Shown in pieces: positions 1 to 8,463 of a DNA stretch of 38,002 nt (its first letter is position 1; each line of letters opens with the position of its first letter). Location of the stretch: positions 1-38,002 of the forward strand of contig NZ_BBPM01000037.1 of NCBI RefSeq assembly GCF_000787775.1, given 5' to 3'. Source of the stretch: Streptacidiphilus carbonis. Lineage in GTDB: Bacteria; Actinomycetota; Actinomycetes; Streptomycetales; Streptomycetaceae. Below the pieces are notes generated by a model, which had not been told where the DNA came from, made no database searches, and saw nothing but the letters and a program-made list of their open reading frames with translations. The translations under genes and the position numbers were made by a program.

Positions 1-766
1 GGGCCTCGCGGGCCTCCCGTCCGCGCTCGCGGCGCGGCGCCCGGTCCCGGCGCCAGCGCTCGCGGCCCAGCCCGTCGACGATCGCGGCCCCGCCCAGCAC
101 GGTGCGCGGCACCGGGCCGATCAGATTGAAGTCGCCGAGCAGCAGGTACGGCGCAGGCAGGTCGGCGATCCAGCGCCGGATGCCGGCGAGCTGGCCCATG
201 TTCCAGCCGGGCACGAAGGACAGGTGCGCGGCGACGACGGTGAACGGGCCGTGGCTGCCCTCCAGCACGGCGGCCAGCGCTGCCCTCGGCTCGTCCGGGA
301 CCGGGATCAGCCCGCGCCGCCCGGCCACCTTGAGCGGCAGCCCGAACGGCGCCGGGGCGAAGCGGCGGGCCCGCCAATGGTGCACCGGCAGCCTGGTGAT
401 CAGCGCCGTTCCGTAGGAGGGATGGTCGGCGCCGGTGTCGAGGTCCTCCGGGCCGTAGGCCAGCCGGCCGGCGAGGCCGGTGTCGTGGATCCAGCCCGCG
501 CCCGGCGCCGGCCGGCCGTGCAGGGCGGCGGCGAAGCGCCAGTCGTCCGCCCCCAGCGCCTTGGCGGCCACGGCCGCCTGGTCCACCAGCCCGGACCGCT
601 CCTGGTAGCGGTCGACCTCCTGCATGGCCAGGACGTCGGCGTCGAGCGCGGCGACCGCCTCGGCGAGCGGCGCGGCCGGGTCGGCGGACAGCGGGAGGGG
701 GCTGCCGTCCCCGTCCAGCGGCTGACCGTGGAGCAGGTTGAAGGTCGCGATGCGGAGAGGGCTCAC
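1..766 (-). CDS. endonuclease/exonuclease/phosphatase family hydrolase (partial, C-terminus off left edge)
   Basis: Minus-strand reading frame starting at a GTG (764-766) and running off the window, so only about 255 N-terminal residues are seen. The translation opens with IATFNLLHG, then MQEVDRY near residue 50, AAHLSFVPG and LLLGDFNL near residue 220. These are the Asn, Glu and GDFN metal and phosphate-binding motifs of the EEP (DNase I/AP endonuclease-like) superfamily. The terminal His motif would lie beyond the window. The substrate (nucleic acid, sphingolipid or phosphoinositide) cannot be told from this part. No signal peptide is visible, so it is probably cytoplasmic. It diverges from the PadR gene across about 95 bp. 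Frame, composition and motifs make the coding call secure. Confidence 0.85.
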   Translation of the reverse strand, partial: MSPLRIATFNLLHGQPLDGDGSPLPLSADPAAPLAEAVAALDADVLAMQEVDRYQERSGLVDQAAVAAKALGADDWRFAAALHGRPAPGAGWIHDTGLAGRLAYGPEDLDTGADHPSYGTALITRLPVHHWRARRFAPAPFGLPLKVAGRRGLIPVPDEPRAALAAVLEGSHGPFTVVAAHLSFVPGWNMGQLAGIRRWIADLPAPYLLLGDFNLIGPVPRTVLGGAAIVDGLGRERWRRDRAPRRERGREAREA

Positions 767-825
767 CCCTAGAACCTAGCGCCTGGAGCCGGGGGCCCCG
801 GGCCCGCGGGCCGAGCCGCAGCAGC

Positions 826-865
826 TTGATCCGGCCATGCATACCGGGTATACATACGCGGTATG
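826..865 (+). promoter_or_regulatory. PadR promoter with overlapping operator palindrome; leaderless start
   Basis: TTGATC (826-831), a 17-bp spacer and TATACA (849-854) form a good housekeeping promoter whose predicted start point coincides with the ATG at 863, so the mRNA would be leaderless. CATACCG (840-846) and CGGTATG (859-865) are perfect inverted arms covering the -10 element and start codon, and ATACC-G-GGTAT (841-851) is a second nested palindrome. PadR repressors bind such AT-containing dyads at their own promoter, so autorepression is inferred. Confidence 0.7.
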
Positions 866-1450
866 TCCATCCGCCACGGGCTGCTCGCGCTGCTCGACCA
901 GGGGCCGCGCTACGGCTACCAGCTCAGAACCGAGTTCGAGTCGCGCACGGGCTCCGCCTGGCCGCTGAACGTCGGCCAGGTCTACACCACGCTCAGCAGG
1001 CTGGAGCGGGACGGACTGGTCGAGCCCTCGGGCGAGGACGACGAGGGCCATGTCTTCTACGCCGTCACCGAGCAGGGGCGCCAGGAGCTGCGCTCCTGGT
1101 TCGACACCCCGGTCGACCGGCGCAGCCCGCCGCGCGACGAGCTGGCGATCAAGCTCGCGATGGCCGTCACCGTCCCCGGTGTCGACGCCACCGCCGTACT
1201 GCAGGCCCAGCGCGGCCACACCATGACCGCCCTGCAGGCGCTCACCCGGCTGAAGGCCAGGGCGCTGGCCGCGGTGGAGCGGCCGGGGGCGGCCGGCCCC
1301 GACCTGGCCTGGCTGCTGGTCCTGGACCAGCAGGTGTTCCAGGCCGAGGCGGAGCTCAACTGGCTGAACAACTGCGAGACCCGACTGATCCGGCACGCCG
1401 CGCGGCCTGCCCGGGAGACGGCCGTACGAGAGGGAGAGCGGGAGCGATGA
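863..1450 (+). CDS. PadR family transcriptional regulator
   Basis: 195 residues. The N-terminal winged helix (about 1-80) has the PadR signature: HGLLALLDQGPRYGYQL, then GQVYTTLSRLERDGLV and an FYAVTEQG wing. The C-terminal half is a helical dimerisation region of the Vir family type. It probably represses the downstream ABC transporter until an inducing compound binds. The stop codon overlaps the ATG of the ATPase gene (ATGA at 1447), so regulator, ATPase and permease form one translationally coupled operon. A perfect dyad overlaps the promoter and start codon, which points to autoregulation. The ATG at 863 has no upstream Shine-Dalgarno sequence and fits leaderless expression. The inducer is unknown. 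Confidence 0.93.
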   Translation: MSIRHGLLALLDQGPRYGYQLRTEFESRTGSAWPLNVGQVYTTLSRLERDGLVEPSGEDDEGHVFYAVTEQGRQELRSWFDTPVDRRSPPRDELAIKLAMAVTVPGVDATAVLQAQRGHTMTALQALTRLKARALAAVERPGAAGPDLAWLLVLDQQVFQAEAELNWLNNCETRLIRHAARPARETAVREGERER

Positions 1451-2256
1451 GCGCACCGGAGACGAGCGCACAGCAGTGGAAGGACACGCCCATAGCACCC
1501 GTCCTGCGGTTGCAGGCGGTGTCCAGGGTGCACGGCGCCGGCCCGGCCGAGGTCCATGCGCTGAGCGGGGTCGACCTGGATGTGCTGCCGGGCGAGTTCG
1601 TCGCGGTGATGGGCCCCAGCGGCTCGGGCAAGTCCACCCTGCTGACCCTGGCCGGCGGCCTGGACGCGGCCAGTTCGGGCCGGGTGGTGGTGGAGGGGCA
1701 GGAGCTGGGCGCGCTGACGACCAGGGCACTGGCCGCGGTCCGGCGCAGGTCGATCGGCTATGTGTTCCAGGACTTCAACCTGGTCCCGGCGCTGACGGCC
1801 GCGGAGAACATCGCGCTGCCGCGTGAACTGGACGGGCTGTCCGCCCGCAGGGCGCGGACCGAGGCGCAGGCGGCGCTCGCCGAGATCGGCATCGCCGAGC
1901 TCGCCGACCGCTTCCCCGACGAGATGTCAGGAGGCCAGCAGCAGCGGGTGGCCATCGCCAGGGCGCTGATCGGCGAACGCCGCCTGGTGCTCGCGGACGA
2001 GCCGACCGGCGCGCTGGACTCCAGCACCGGTGAGGCCGTCCTGGCCGTGCTCCGGGCCCGCTGCGACGCGGGGGCGGCGGCGGTGATGGTCACCCATGAG
2101 TCCCGGCACGCGGCCTGGGCGGACCGGGTGGTCTTCCTGCGCGACGGCCGGCTGGTGGACGAGTCGGGGCCGGCCAGGGTCGAGGCCAGCCTGCGGGTGG
2201 GCCTCGGCAATCTCGGCGGCTCCGGCGGGTCGGACACGGCAGGGGACACCGAATGA
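1447..2256 (+). CDS. ABC transporter ATP-binding protein (MacB/LolD-like)
   Basis: 269 residues; start chosen at the ATG overlapping the PadR stop codon. It holds all nucleotide-binding motifs in order: Walker A GPSGSGKST (about residue 58), Q-loop in YVFQDFNLVP, signature SGGQQQR, Walker B LVLADEPTGALD and H-loop VTHE. The YVFQDFNLVPALTAAEN stretch is typical of ATPases paired with FtsX-type permeases, which export peptides, lipids or antibiotics or act mechanically across the membrane. It has no membrane segments and must act with the permease encoded next, whose ATG overlaps its stop codon. The final 25 residues are Gly/Ser/Asp-rich and probably disordered. Substrate is unknown. Confidence 0.95.
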   Translation: MSAPETSAQQWKDTPIAPVLRLQAVSRVHGAGPAEVHALSGVDLDVLPGEFVAVMGPSGSGKSTLLTLAGGLDAASSGRVVVEGQELGALTTRALAAVRRRSIGYVFQDFNLVPALTAAENIALPRELDGLSARRARTEAQAALAEIGIAELADRFPDEMSGGQQQRVAIARALIGERRLVLADEPTGALDSSTGEAVLAVLRARCDAGAAAVMVTHESRHAAWADRVVFLRDGRLVDESGPARVEASLRVGLGNLGGSGGSDTAGDTE

Positions 2257-5060
2257 AGCTCTCCGCCTGGCGGGCCGCGCTGCGCATCGCCCGCCGAGAC
2301 GCGCTGCGGGCCAAGGGCCGCAGCGCCCTGGTCATCGCCATGATCGCGGTGCCGGTGCTGGGGGCGTCCGCCGCGGACATCACCGCCCGCAGCGCCCATC
2401 TGAGCGTGCAGCAGTCCCTGGACCGCCGGATGGGGTCGGCGGCGGCCCGGGTGGACCCTGTTTCGCCGGGCATCCCGCTGAAGCAGGCCCCGGACCCGGA
2501 CAACGGGCTGCAGGCCACGGACGCCGCGAAGGCGACGGCGGCGCAGCAGGCCAGGGCCGGGGAGCCGGTCGGCCGCCTGCTCAAGGAGGCCCTGCCGCCC
2601 GGCGCCACGGCGGTGCCGCTGGACGCCGGGCACTTCGTCACGGTGTCCACCGCCTACGGGCAGACCAGTGTCGTGCTCCGCGAAGCCGACCTGGCCGACC
2701 CGCTGCTGAAAGGCATGGTGACGCTCCGTCAGGGGCGACTGCCCGGCGCCGCGGACGAGGTCGCGGTCACCTCGGCCTTCCTCTCCGACGCCGGGCTGAA
2801 GCTCGGCGGCACGACCACCCCGGTGGGCAGCGGACGGCCGCTGAAGATCACCGCCGTGGTCGAGTACCCCGGTGACCTGCACGAGGAGGCCGTGCTCGGC
2901 CGCCCGGGCGCCTTCGCCGCGCTCCTCCCCGAGGACTCCTCGGACAGCGGCGCGAACGGTTCCTGGCTGGTCACCCTTCCCGGCGACGCCCCGTTCAGCT
3001 GGGCCGCCGTCCAGCGCGCCGACGAGTCGGGCTTCAGCGTCGCCTCCCGGGCCGTGATCGCCGATCCGCCGCCCGACAGCTCGGTGACGCTCTATCAGGA
3101 CTCGACCTACTACTCCCTGAGCGCGCGGGTGGACTCGGCGGAGCTGGCGGTGTTCGCCACCGTGGTGGGCATGGCGCTGCTGGAGATCGTGCTGCTGGCC
3201 GGTCCGGCTTTCGCCGTCGGCGCGCGCCGGTCCCGGCGGCAGCTGGGCCTGATCGCGGCCGGCGGCGGCGACCGGTCGCACATCCGGGCCGTGGTCCTGG
3301 GCGGCGGCGTGGTGCTGGGGACCGCGGGCGCGCTGGTCGGCGTGGTGCTCGGGGCGGTCGCGGTCGCACTGGGACGCGGCTGGCTGGAGCAGAAGGCCGG
3401 CGCCCGCTTCGGACACTTCTCGCTGCAGCCGCTGGACCTGCTGGCGGTGGTCGCCGTCGGTCTGGTCACCGGGCTGCTGGCGGCGGTCGTGCCGGCGATC
3501 CAGGCTGCCCGGCAGCCGGTGGTCGCCTCGCTGAGCGGCCGCGGCAGCGTCAGGCCGCCGGCCAAGCGGCTCACCGTGGTCGGGGTGGCGGCCATCGCGG
3601 TCGGCACCGTGGTGGCGCTGGCCGGGACCAAGTCGGTCCGGCCCGAGTACGCGATCACCGCGGGGTCGATGATCGGCGAACTCGGCGTGGTGGCCTGCAC
3701 CCCCTTCCTGGTCGGGCAGTTCGGCAGGCTGGCCCGGCTGCTGCCGCTCGGGCCGCGGCTGGCCCTGCGCGACTCGACCCGCAACCGGGGCCGTACCGCT
3801 CCGGCGGTCGCGGCGGTGATGGCGGCGGTGGCCGGGGCGGTCGCGGTCTCCGCCTACCAGGCGAGCGGGGACGCGCAGGGCCGGGCCGGCTACCACGCCT
3901 CCGCGCCCAGCGGCGCGGTGATGCTGACCGCCGGCGACGGCGCCGGCGTCGCCACCCGGGAGAGCTCCGCCGTGGAACGCAGCATCAGCGGCCTCGGCCC
4001 GCGCGGCGACGTCTACCGACTGCGGTACCCCGGGGCGGGTTGCGTCGGCGACCAGCCGTGCGCCGACCTGTCCGTGGAGCTGCCGGCGGACCAGATCTGC
4101 CCGGCCTTCAGCGCCGACGGCAGTCCCCGGCCCGGCTATCAGAACGCCGACGCGATCAGACGGCTCGCCAGGACGGACGCCCGCTGCCGGACCGACCGGG
4201 GAGGCTTCTCCGAGTTCGGCACCCTGGTGGCCGGCGACGCCACCGTGCTGCGCAACCTGGCCGGGGTGACCGATCCGGCCGCCGTCCGGGCGCTGGAGCA
4301 GGGGAAGCTGCTGGTCCAGGACGCCCGTTACATCAAGGACGGCCGTGCGACCATCTCCGTCGGGATCACCGGCAACGGCAAGGGCGGCACGTCGGCCACG
4401 GTCACCAGGAAGCTGTCCGTCCCCGCCTTCGCGCTGTCGAAGCCGGCCGGCCAGGTCACCGGGCTGATGAGTCCGGCCACCGCGCGCAGCATCGGGCTCG
4501 GCACCTCGCCGGCCGGCTCGATCTGGCTGCCGGGGCGGTCTACCGGTTCCGCCGAGAAGCAGCGCGCCCAGGCCGCGGTCACCGCGATCGGCCTCGGCTC
4601 GGTTCAGGTGGAGCGCGGCTACCAGGGCTCCCACGGCGCGATCGCCATCGGCCTGGCCATCGCCGCCGCGGTGGTCGCGATCGCGGCAGCCGGCATCACC
4701 ACCGGCCTCGCCTCGGCCGACTCCCAGGCGGACCTGGCCACCCTGGCCGCGGTCGGGGCCGCGCCGAGGATCAGGCGGACCCTCTCCGGTTTCCAGTGCG
4801 CGGTGATCGCGGCGATGGGCGCGCTGCTGGGAGCGGCGGCGGGGCTGGTGCCGGCGGCCGGACTGTGGTGGTCCCAGGCCTCGGAAGGGATGCCCTGGTT
4901 CGACCCCGCCAGCGGCATGGTGGACCTGTCGGAACGGGGCCCGCTGACGATGCCCTGGTCCTCGATGGCGGTGATCGTCCTGGGCCTGCCGGTGCTGGCC
5001 TGGCTGCTCGCGGCCGGGTTCACCCGTTCACGGGTGGTGCTGAGCCGGCGCACCGGCTGA
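2253..5060 (+). CDS. FtsX-like ABC transporter permease
   Basis: 935 residues, start overlapping the ATPase stop (ATGA). A basic N-terminus precedes TM1 (about 24-42), then a large extracytoplasmic domain (about 45-295). Membrane segments follow near 300-325, 345-368, 395-420, 445-463 and 520-540, then a second extracytoplasmic domain (about 545-795) and three C-terminal segments (about 796-818, 848-872, 905-925). This is the duplicated FtsX/MacB layout with two extracytoplasmic domains, typical of long actinobacterial permeases. With the ATPase it forms an exporter or mechanotransmission complex. The second ectodomain has several cysteines (for example CVGDQPC) that may form disulphides outside the cell. 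PadR control suggests induction by a small molecule such as an antibiotic, which is inference. Confidence 0.92.
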   Translation: MKLSAWRAALRIARRDALRAKGRSALVIAMIAVPVLGASAADITARSAHLSVQQSLDRRMGSAAARVDPVSPGIPLKQAPDPDNGLQATDAAKATAAQQARAGEPVGRLLKEALPPGATAVPLDAGHFVTVSTAYGQTSVVLREADLADPLLKGMVTLRQGRLPGAADEVAVTSAFLSDAGLKLGGTTTPVGSGRPLKITAVVEYPGDLHEEAVLGRPGAFAALLPEDSSDSGANGSWLVTLPGDAPFSWAAVQRADESGFSVASRAVIADPPPDSSVTLYQDSTYYSLSARVDSAELAVFATVVGMALLEIVLLAGPAFAVGARRSRRQLGLIAAGGGDRSHIRAVVLGGGVVLGTAGALVGVVLGAVAVALGRGWLEQKAGARFGHFSLQPLDLLAVVAVGLVTGLLAAVVPAIQAARQPVVASLSGRGSVRPPAKRLTVVGVAAIAVGTVVALAGTKSVRPEYAITAGSMIGELGVVACTPFLVGQFGRLARLLPLGPRLALRDSTRNRGRTAPAVAAVMAAVAGAVAVSAYQASGDAQGRAGYHASAPSGAVMLTAGDGAGVATRESSAVERSISGLGPRGDVYRLRYPGAGCVGDQPCADLSVELPADQICPAFSADGSPRPGYQNADAIRRLARTDARCRTDRGGFSEFGTLVAGDATVLRNLAGVTDPAAVRALEQGKLLVQDARYIKDGRATISVGITGNGKGGTSATVTRKLSVPAFALSKPAGQVTGLMSPATARSIGLGTSPAGSIWLPGRSTGSAEKQRAQAAVTAIGLGSVQVERGYQGSHGAIAIGLAIAAAVVAIAAAGITTGLASADSQADLATLAAVGAAPRIRRTLSGFQCAVIAAMGALLGAAAGLVPAAGLWWSQASEGMPWFDPASGMVDLSERGPLTMPWSSMAVIVLGLPVLAWLLAAGFTRSRVVLSRRTG

Positions 5061-5207
5061 GCGGAGGGCCAGGTGCCGGGCGCACGGCAGACGGACGGCA
5101 GGCGGACGGCCGGGCGGGCGGTGGCCGTCGTCGCGCCGGGCGTGACGGTGGCCACGGTGGACCGCCGTGGTGGCGGGCGGGCTCGGAGATCGAACTAGAG
5201 TCGTCCC

Positions 5208-6635
5208 ATGACGACTTCCCCGGACAGCGCGGTCCGCGAGTTCATCGCCGAGCACCGCAGCGCCTTCCTCGACGACCTCGCGGCCTGGCTGCGCATCCCC
5301 TCCGTCTCCGCCGACCCCGGCCGTTCCGGCTCGGTCCGGCAATCCGCCGAGTGGCTGGCCGGGAAGCTCCTGGAGACCGGGTTCCCGGTGGCGGAGGTCT
5401 GGGAGACCGAGGACGGCGGGCTGCCCGCGGTCTTCGCCGAGTGGCCCTCGGGCGACCCGGACGCCCCGACCGTGCTGGTCTACGGGCACCACGACGTGCA
5501 GCCGGCCGCCCGCGAGGACGGCTGGGCGACCGACCCGTTCGAGCCGGTGGTCAAGGACGGGCGGATGTTCGCCCGCGGCGCCGCCGACGACAAGGGCCAG
5601 GTCTTCTTCCACACCCTGGGCGTGCGGGCGCACCTGGCGGCGACCGGCCGCACCGCCCCGGCGGTCAACCTCAAGCTGCTGGTCGAGGGCGAGGAGGAGT
5701 CGGGTTCGCCGAACTTCGGCGCGCTGATCCGGGCTCGTGCGGACCGGCTCGCGGCCGACGTGGTGATGATCTCCGACACCGGGATGTGGGGCGAGACCAC
5801 CCCGACCGTGTGCACCGGCATGCGCGGCATGGTGGAGCTGCAGATCGACCTGTTCGGCCCGTCCCAGGACATCCACTCGGGCTCCTTCGGCGGCGCCGTG
5901 CCCAACCCGGCCACCGAGGCGGCCCGGCTGGTCGCGGGGCTGCACGACGAGGACCGGCGGGTGGCCGTGCCCGGCTTCTACGACGGGGTGGTCGAGCTGA
6001 CCGCGGAGGAGCGCGCGCTCTTCGCCGAGCTGCCGTTCGACGAGGCGCAGTGGCTGGGCGTGGCGAAGTCCCGGGCGGTCCTAGGGGAGCAGGGGTTCAG
6101 CACCCTGGAGCGGATCTGGGCCAGGCCGACCGCCGAGGTCAACGGCGTCCAGGGCGGCTACACCGGCCCCGGCGGCAAGACCATCGTCCCCTCCCGGGCG
6201 CATCTCAAGCTGTCCTTCCGGCTGGTCGCGGGCCAGGACGTGGAGAAGGTCCGGCAGGCCGTGGCCGACTGGGTGGCCGACCGGCTGCCGGCCGGCATCC
6301 GGCACGAGATCACCTTCACCGGGACCACCCGGCCCTGTCTGACGCCGCTGGACCACCCCGCGCTGCAGTCGGTGGTCCGCTCCATGGGCCGCGCATTCGA
6401 ACAGAAGATCCTGTTCACCCGTGAGGGCGGCTCCGGACCTGCGGCCGATTTGCAGGACGTGCTCGGCGCCCCCGTGCTGTTCCTCGGGATCTCGGTCCCC
6501 TCGGACGGCTGGCACTCGGTCAACGAGAAGGTCGAGCTCGACCTGCTCGCCAAGGGTGTGGAGACCTCCGCGTACCTCTGGGGCGACCTCGCCGAGCACT
6601 GGACCCGGCCCGCTGACGGCGCCGGGAAATCCTGA
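5208..6635 (+). CDS. M20 family dipeptidase/metallohydrolase
   Basis: 475 residues. Zinc-site motifs appear in family order: VYGHHDVQPA (about 90-99), GAADDKGQ (about 124-131), the catalytic EGEEESGSPN (about 161-170), SDTGMW (about 187) and GGSGPAADL, with a dimerisation domain between. The family hydrolyses dipeptides or N-acyl amino acids and is cytoplasmic. TAGAGT (5196-5201) sits seven bases before the ATG and no Shine-Dalgarno sequence is present, suggesting a leaderless mRNA. The preceding 150 bp are rich in GGACGG-type repeats and contain no gene. The gene is followed after 77 bp by nudC and is probably a separate unit from the upstream ABC operon. Exact substrate is uncertain. Confidence 0.93.
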   Translation: MTTSPDSAVREFIAEHRSAFLDDLAAWLRIPSVSADPGRSGSVRQSAEWLAGKLLETGFPVAEVWETEDGGLPAVFAEWPSGDPDAPTVLVYGHHDVQPAAREDGWATDPFEPVVKDGRMFARGAADDKGQVFFHTLGVRAHLAATGRTAPAVNLKLLVEGEEESGSPNFGALIRARADRLAADVVMISDTGMWGETTPTVCTGMRGMVELQIDLFGPSQDIHSGSFGGAVPNPATEAARLVAGLHDEDRRVAVPGFYDGVVELTAEERALFAELPFDEAQWLGVAKSRAVLGEQGFSTLERIWARPTAEVNGVQGGYTGPGGKTIVPSRAHLKLSFRLVAGQDVEKVRQAVADWVADRLPAGIRHEITFTGTTRPCLTPLDHPALQSVVRSMGRAFEQKILFTREGGSGPAADLQDVLGAPVLFLGISVPSDGWHSVNEKVELDLLAKGVETSAYLWGDLAEHWTRPADGAGKS

Positions 6636-6712
6636 CTTGTACCGCCGGCGGAATAAGTCGCGGTGATTGGCACACGACGGTGAGCAGTGATGATCGGGGA
6701 GATGGGTACCAC

Positions 6713-7696
6713 GTGACTGTGCAGGAACATGCGGGGACGCAGCACCAGAGACGGCCGGACGCGTACCCGCCGTTGGCCCTGTCCAGGGCCGGGGTCGACC
6801 GGGCCGCCGAGCACCGCCAGGACGAGCCCTGGCTGGCAGCGGCCTGGAGCCACCCGGACACCCGGGTGCTGGCGGTCGCCGAGGGCCAGGCGTTCGTCAT
6901 GGACACCGAGCAGGGCACCGAACTGGTGCTGCTGCCCAGCTTCGAGGCCCCCGAGGGCGGCGAGCGCTACTTCCTGGGCGTCGACGAGGACGGCGCGGCG
7001 TACTTCGCGGTCGCGCTCACCGGCGGCACCCTGCCCGGGCGGCTGGACGGCGATGCCCGCACCGCCGGGCTGCGCGAGGTCGGCGCGCTGCTGGCGGCCC
7101 GGGACGCGGGGCTGCTGGTGCACGCGGTGGCGCTGGAGAACTGGCACCGCTCGCACCGCTTCTGCTCGCGCTGCGGCCACCCCACCGTCCCGGCGCTGGC
7201 CGGCCATGTGCGGCGCTGCACCTCCTGCGCGCACGAGCACTACCCGCGGACCGACCCGGCGGTGATCATGATGATCACCGACGGTCAGGACCGGGCGCTG
7301 CTGGGCCGTCAGGCGCTGTGGCCGGAGGGGCGCTACTCGACCCTGGCCGGCTTCGTGGAGCCGGGGGAGTCACTGGAGCAGGCGGTGGCCCGGGAGGTCG
7401 CCGAGGAGGCCGGGGTGCGGGTGGACCCCGGCTCGGTGAGCTATGTGGCCAGCCAGCCCTGGCCGTTCCCGTCCAGCCTGATGCTGGGCTTCCTCGGGCG
7501 CGCCGACGCGAGCGACGGCGGTACCGACATCACCGTCGACGGCGAGGAGCTGTCCGAGGCCCGCTGGTTCTCCCGCGAGGAGCTCAGGGCGGGGATGGAG
7601 GACGGCACGGTACTGCCGCCCTCCGGGATCTCCATCGCCCGGCGCCTGGTGGAGCTCTGGTACGGCGGACCGCTGCCGGAGTCCGCCCGCTGGTAG
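6713..7696 (+). CDS. nudC: NAD(+)/NADH diphosphatase NudC
   Basis: About 327 residues. NudC cleaves NAD(H) to NMN(H) and AMP, and in other bacteria removes NAD caps from RNA. The protein has an N-terminal domain and a zinc ribbon with two CxxC pairs (FCSRCGHP and RRCTSCAH, about 150-172). The Nudix box begins at GFVEPGESLEQ and runs through REVAEEAGV. The family hallmark SQPWPFPSSLM follows the Nudix box and separates NudC from other Nudix enzymes. A GTG at 6713 with GGGGAG eleven bases upstream is preferred; an in-frame GTG at 6680 would add eleven residues. Expression appears independent of the neighbours. Confidence 0.94.
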   Translation: MTVQEHAGTQHQRRPDAYPPLALSRAGVDRAAEHRQDEPWLAAAWSHPDTRVLAVAEGQAFVMDTEQGTELVLLPSFEAPEGGERYFLGVDEDGAAYFAVALTGGTLPGRLDGDARTAGLREVGALLAARDAGLLVHAVALENWHRSHRFCSRCGHPTVPALAGHVRRCTSCAHEHYPRTDPAVIMMITDGQDRALLGRQALWPEGRYSTLAGFVEPGESLEQAVAREVAEEAGVRVDPGSVSYVASQPWPFPSSLMLGFLGRADASDGGTDITVDGEELSEARWFSREELRAGMEDGTVLPPSGISIARRLVELWYGGPLPESARW

Positions 7697-7750
7697 TCCC
7701 GGTTCTGCCGGTCCCGTTTCTGGCAGTCCGGTTCTGAGAGCGTGAGAGTC

Positions 7751-7766
7751 GGGGGCGTGCGCCCCC
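7751..7766. terminator. hairpin between convergent nudC and RsbW-like gene
   Basis: GGGGGC (7751-7756), loop GTGC and GCCCCC (7761-7766) form a short GC-only hairpin in the 78-bp gap between two convergent genes. There is no U-tract, as is common for Streptomyces terminators. Two copies of CCGGTTCTG flank the region upstream. Confidence 0.45.
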
Positions 7767-7774
7767 TGTGTGCT

Positions 7775-8287
7775 TCAGGCGCCGTGTTCACCCGAAGGGC
7801 GGACACGGCGCCGCTGCGTTCCGCCGACCACGGCGGGTTCGGGGAGCCGGGCGTCGGCCAAGTCCGGTTCCCGCACTCCCTCCAACCCGTCGACGGCCGA
7901 CGGCTGGACGGCGAGGACGCAGGTCACCGTCTTCCCGGTGAGCCGGACCACCACCTCCCAGCTCTCGACCAGCATCCCGACGATGGACAGTCCGCGGCCG
8001 CTCTGGGCGTCCTCGGCGGCCTCCCTGGCCACCGGCAGCGACGTGCCCTCGTCGGTGACGGCGATCCGCAGGTGCCGGCCGGTCAGGGCCAGGGTCAGGT
8101 CGACCGGACCGCGGCCGTACACCAGGGCGTTGGTGACCAACTCGGAGACCACCGTCTCCGCGCTGTCGACCAGGTCGTCTGCGCCCCAGGCCGCCAGTGC
8201 GGTCCGGGTGATCCGCCGGGCGTGGCGGACGTTCTGCGGGTGCGGAGGGAAGGAGGCGATCGCGGCCCAGGCTCTCCGGTTGGTCAT
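7775..8287 (-). CDS. RsbW-like ATP-binding protein (HATPase_c, anti-sigma factor type)
   Basis: 170 residues with the start placed at the ATG 8285-8287, which has GGAG eight bases upstream; a longer in-frame extension has non-coding character. It shows a GHKL ATPase fold: N-box SELVTNALVYG, G1 box VTDEGTS and G2 box GRGLSIVG. This is the RsbW/SpoIIAB-like serine kinase family, of which Streptomyces has dozens, often acting on anti-sigma-antagonists or linked to DUF397 and BldB-like partners. None of those partners is adjacent. It diverges from a GntR regulator, which could control it. The last 35 residues are charged and lack the conserved fold. Partner unknown. Confidence 0.87.
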   Translation of the reverse strand: MTNRRAWAAIASFPPHPQNVRHARRITRTALAAWGADDLVDSAETVVSELVTNALVYGRGPVDLTLALTGRHLRIAVTDEGTSLPVAREAAEDAQSGRGLSIVGMLVESWEVVVRLTGKTVTCVLAVQPSAVDGLEGVREPDLADARLPEPAVVGGTQRRRVRPSGEHGA

Positions 8288-8463
8288 CGTGGCTGCTCCG
8301 GCCGTGCGAGGTGGCTGATGGCTGGGGTCGCCCCGGATTGCTGCATTCGGGGCATGGATGGGGATAGCACGCAAGTGGTTGGATGGAGTGGTATTACGCC
8401 AATCTTGACTTATGTTGGCTGGTTTCTCGGATGTCGCGCAAGCCAAATGGCTACATTCGCTGG
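8288..8463. promoter_or_regulatory. divergent intergenic region with GCCAA/TTGGC dyad
   Basis: This 176-bp region between the RsbW-like and GntR genes is clearly less GC-rich than its surroundings. It contains an inverted repeat GCCAA (8398-8402), N12, TTGGC (8415-8419), and a TTGACT -35-like element (8405-8410) inside it. TACATT (8452-8457) lies seven bases before the GTG of the GntR gene. A GntR-type operator controlling both directions is plausible but unproven. Confidence 0.4.

Noticed and set aside
1758-4634. 958-codon antisense open frame opposite the ATPase and permease
   Set aside because: High GC removes stop codons from several frames. The translation is Arg/Gly/Ala/Pro-rich without family motifs, and the plus strand carries the clear ABC genes. 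The same applies to other long antisense frames, for example 23176-24954 and 25477-27651.
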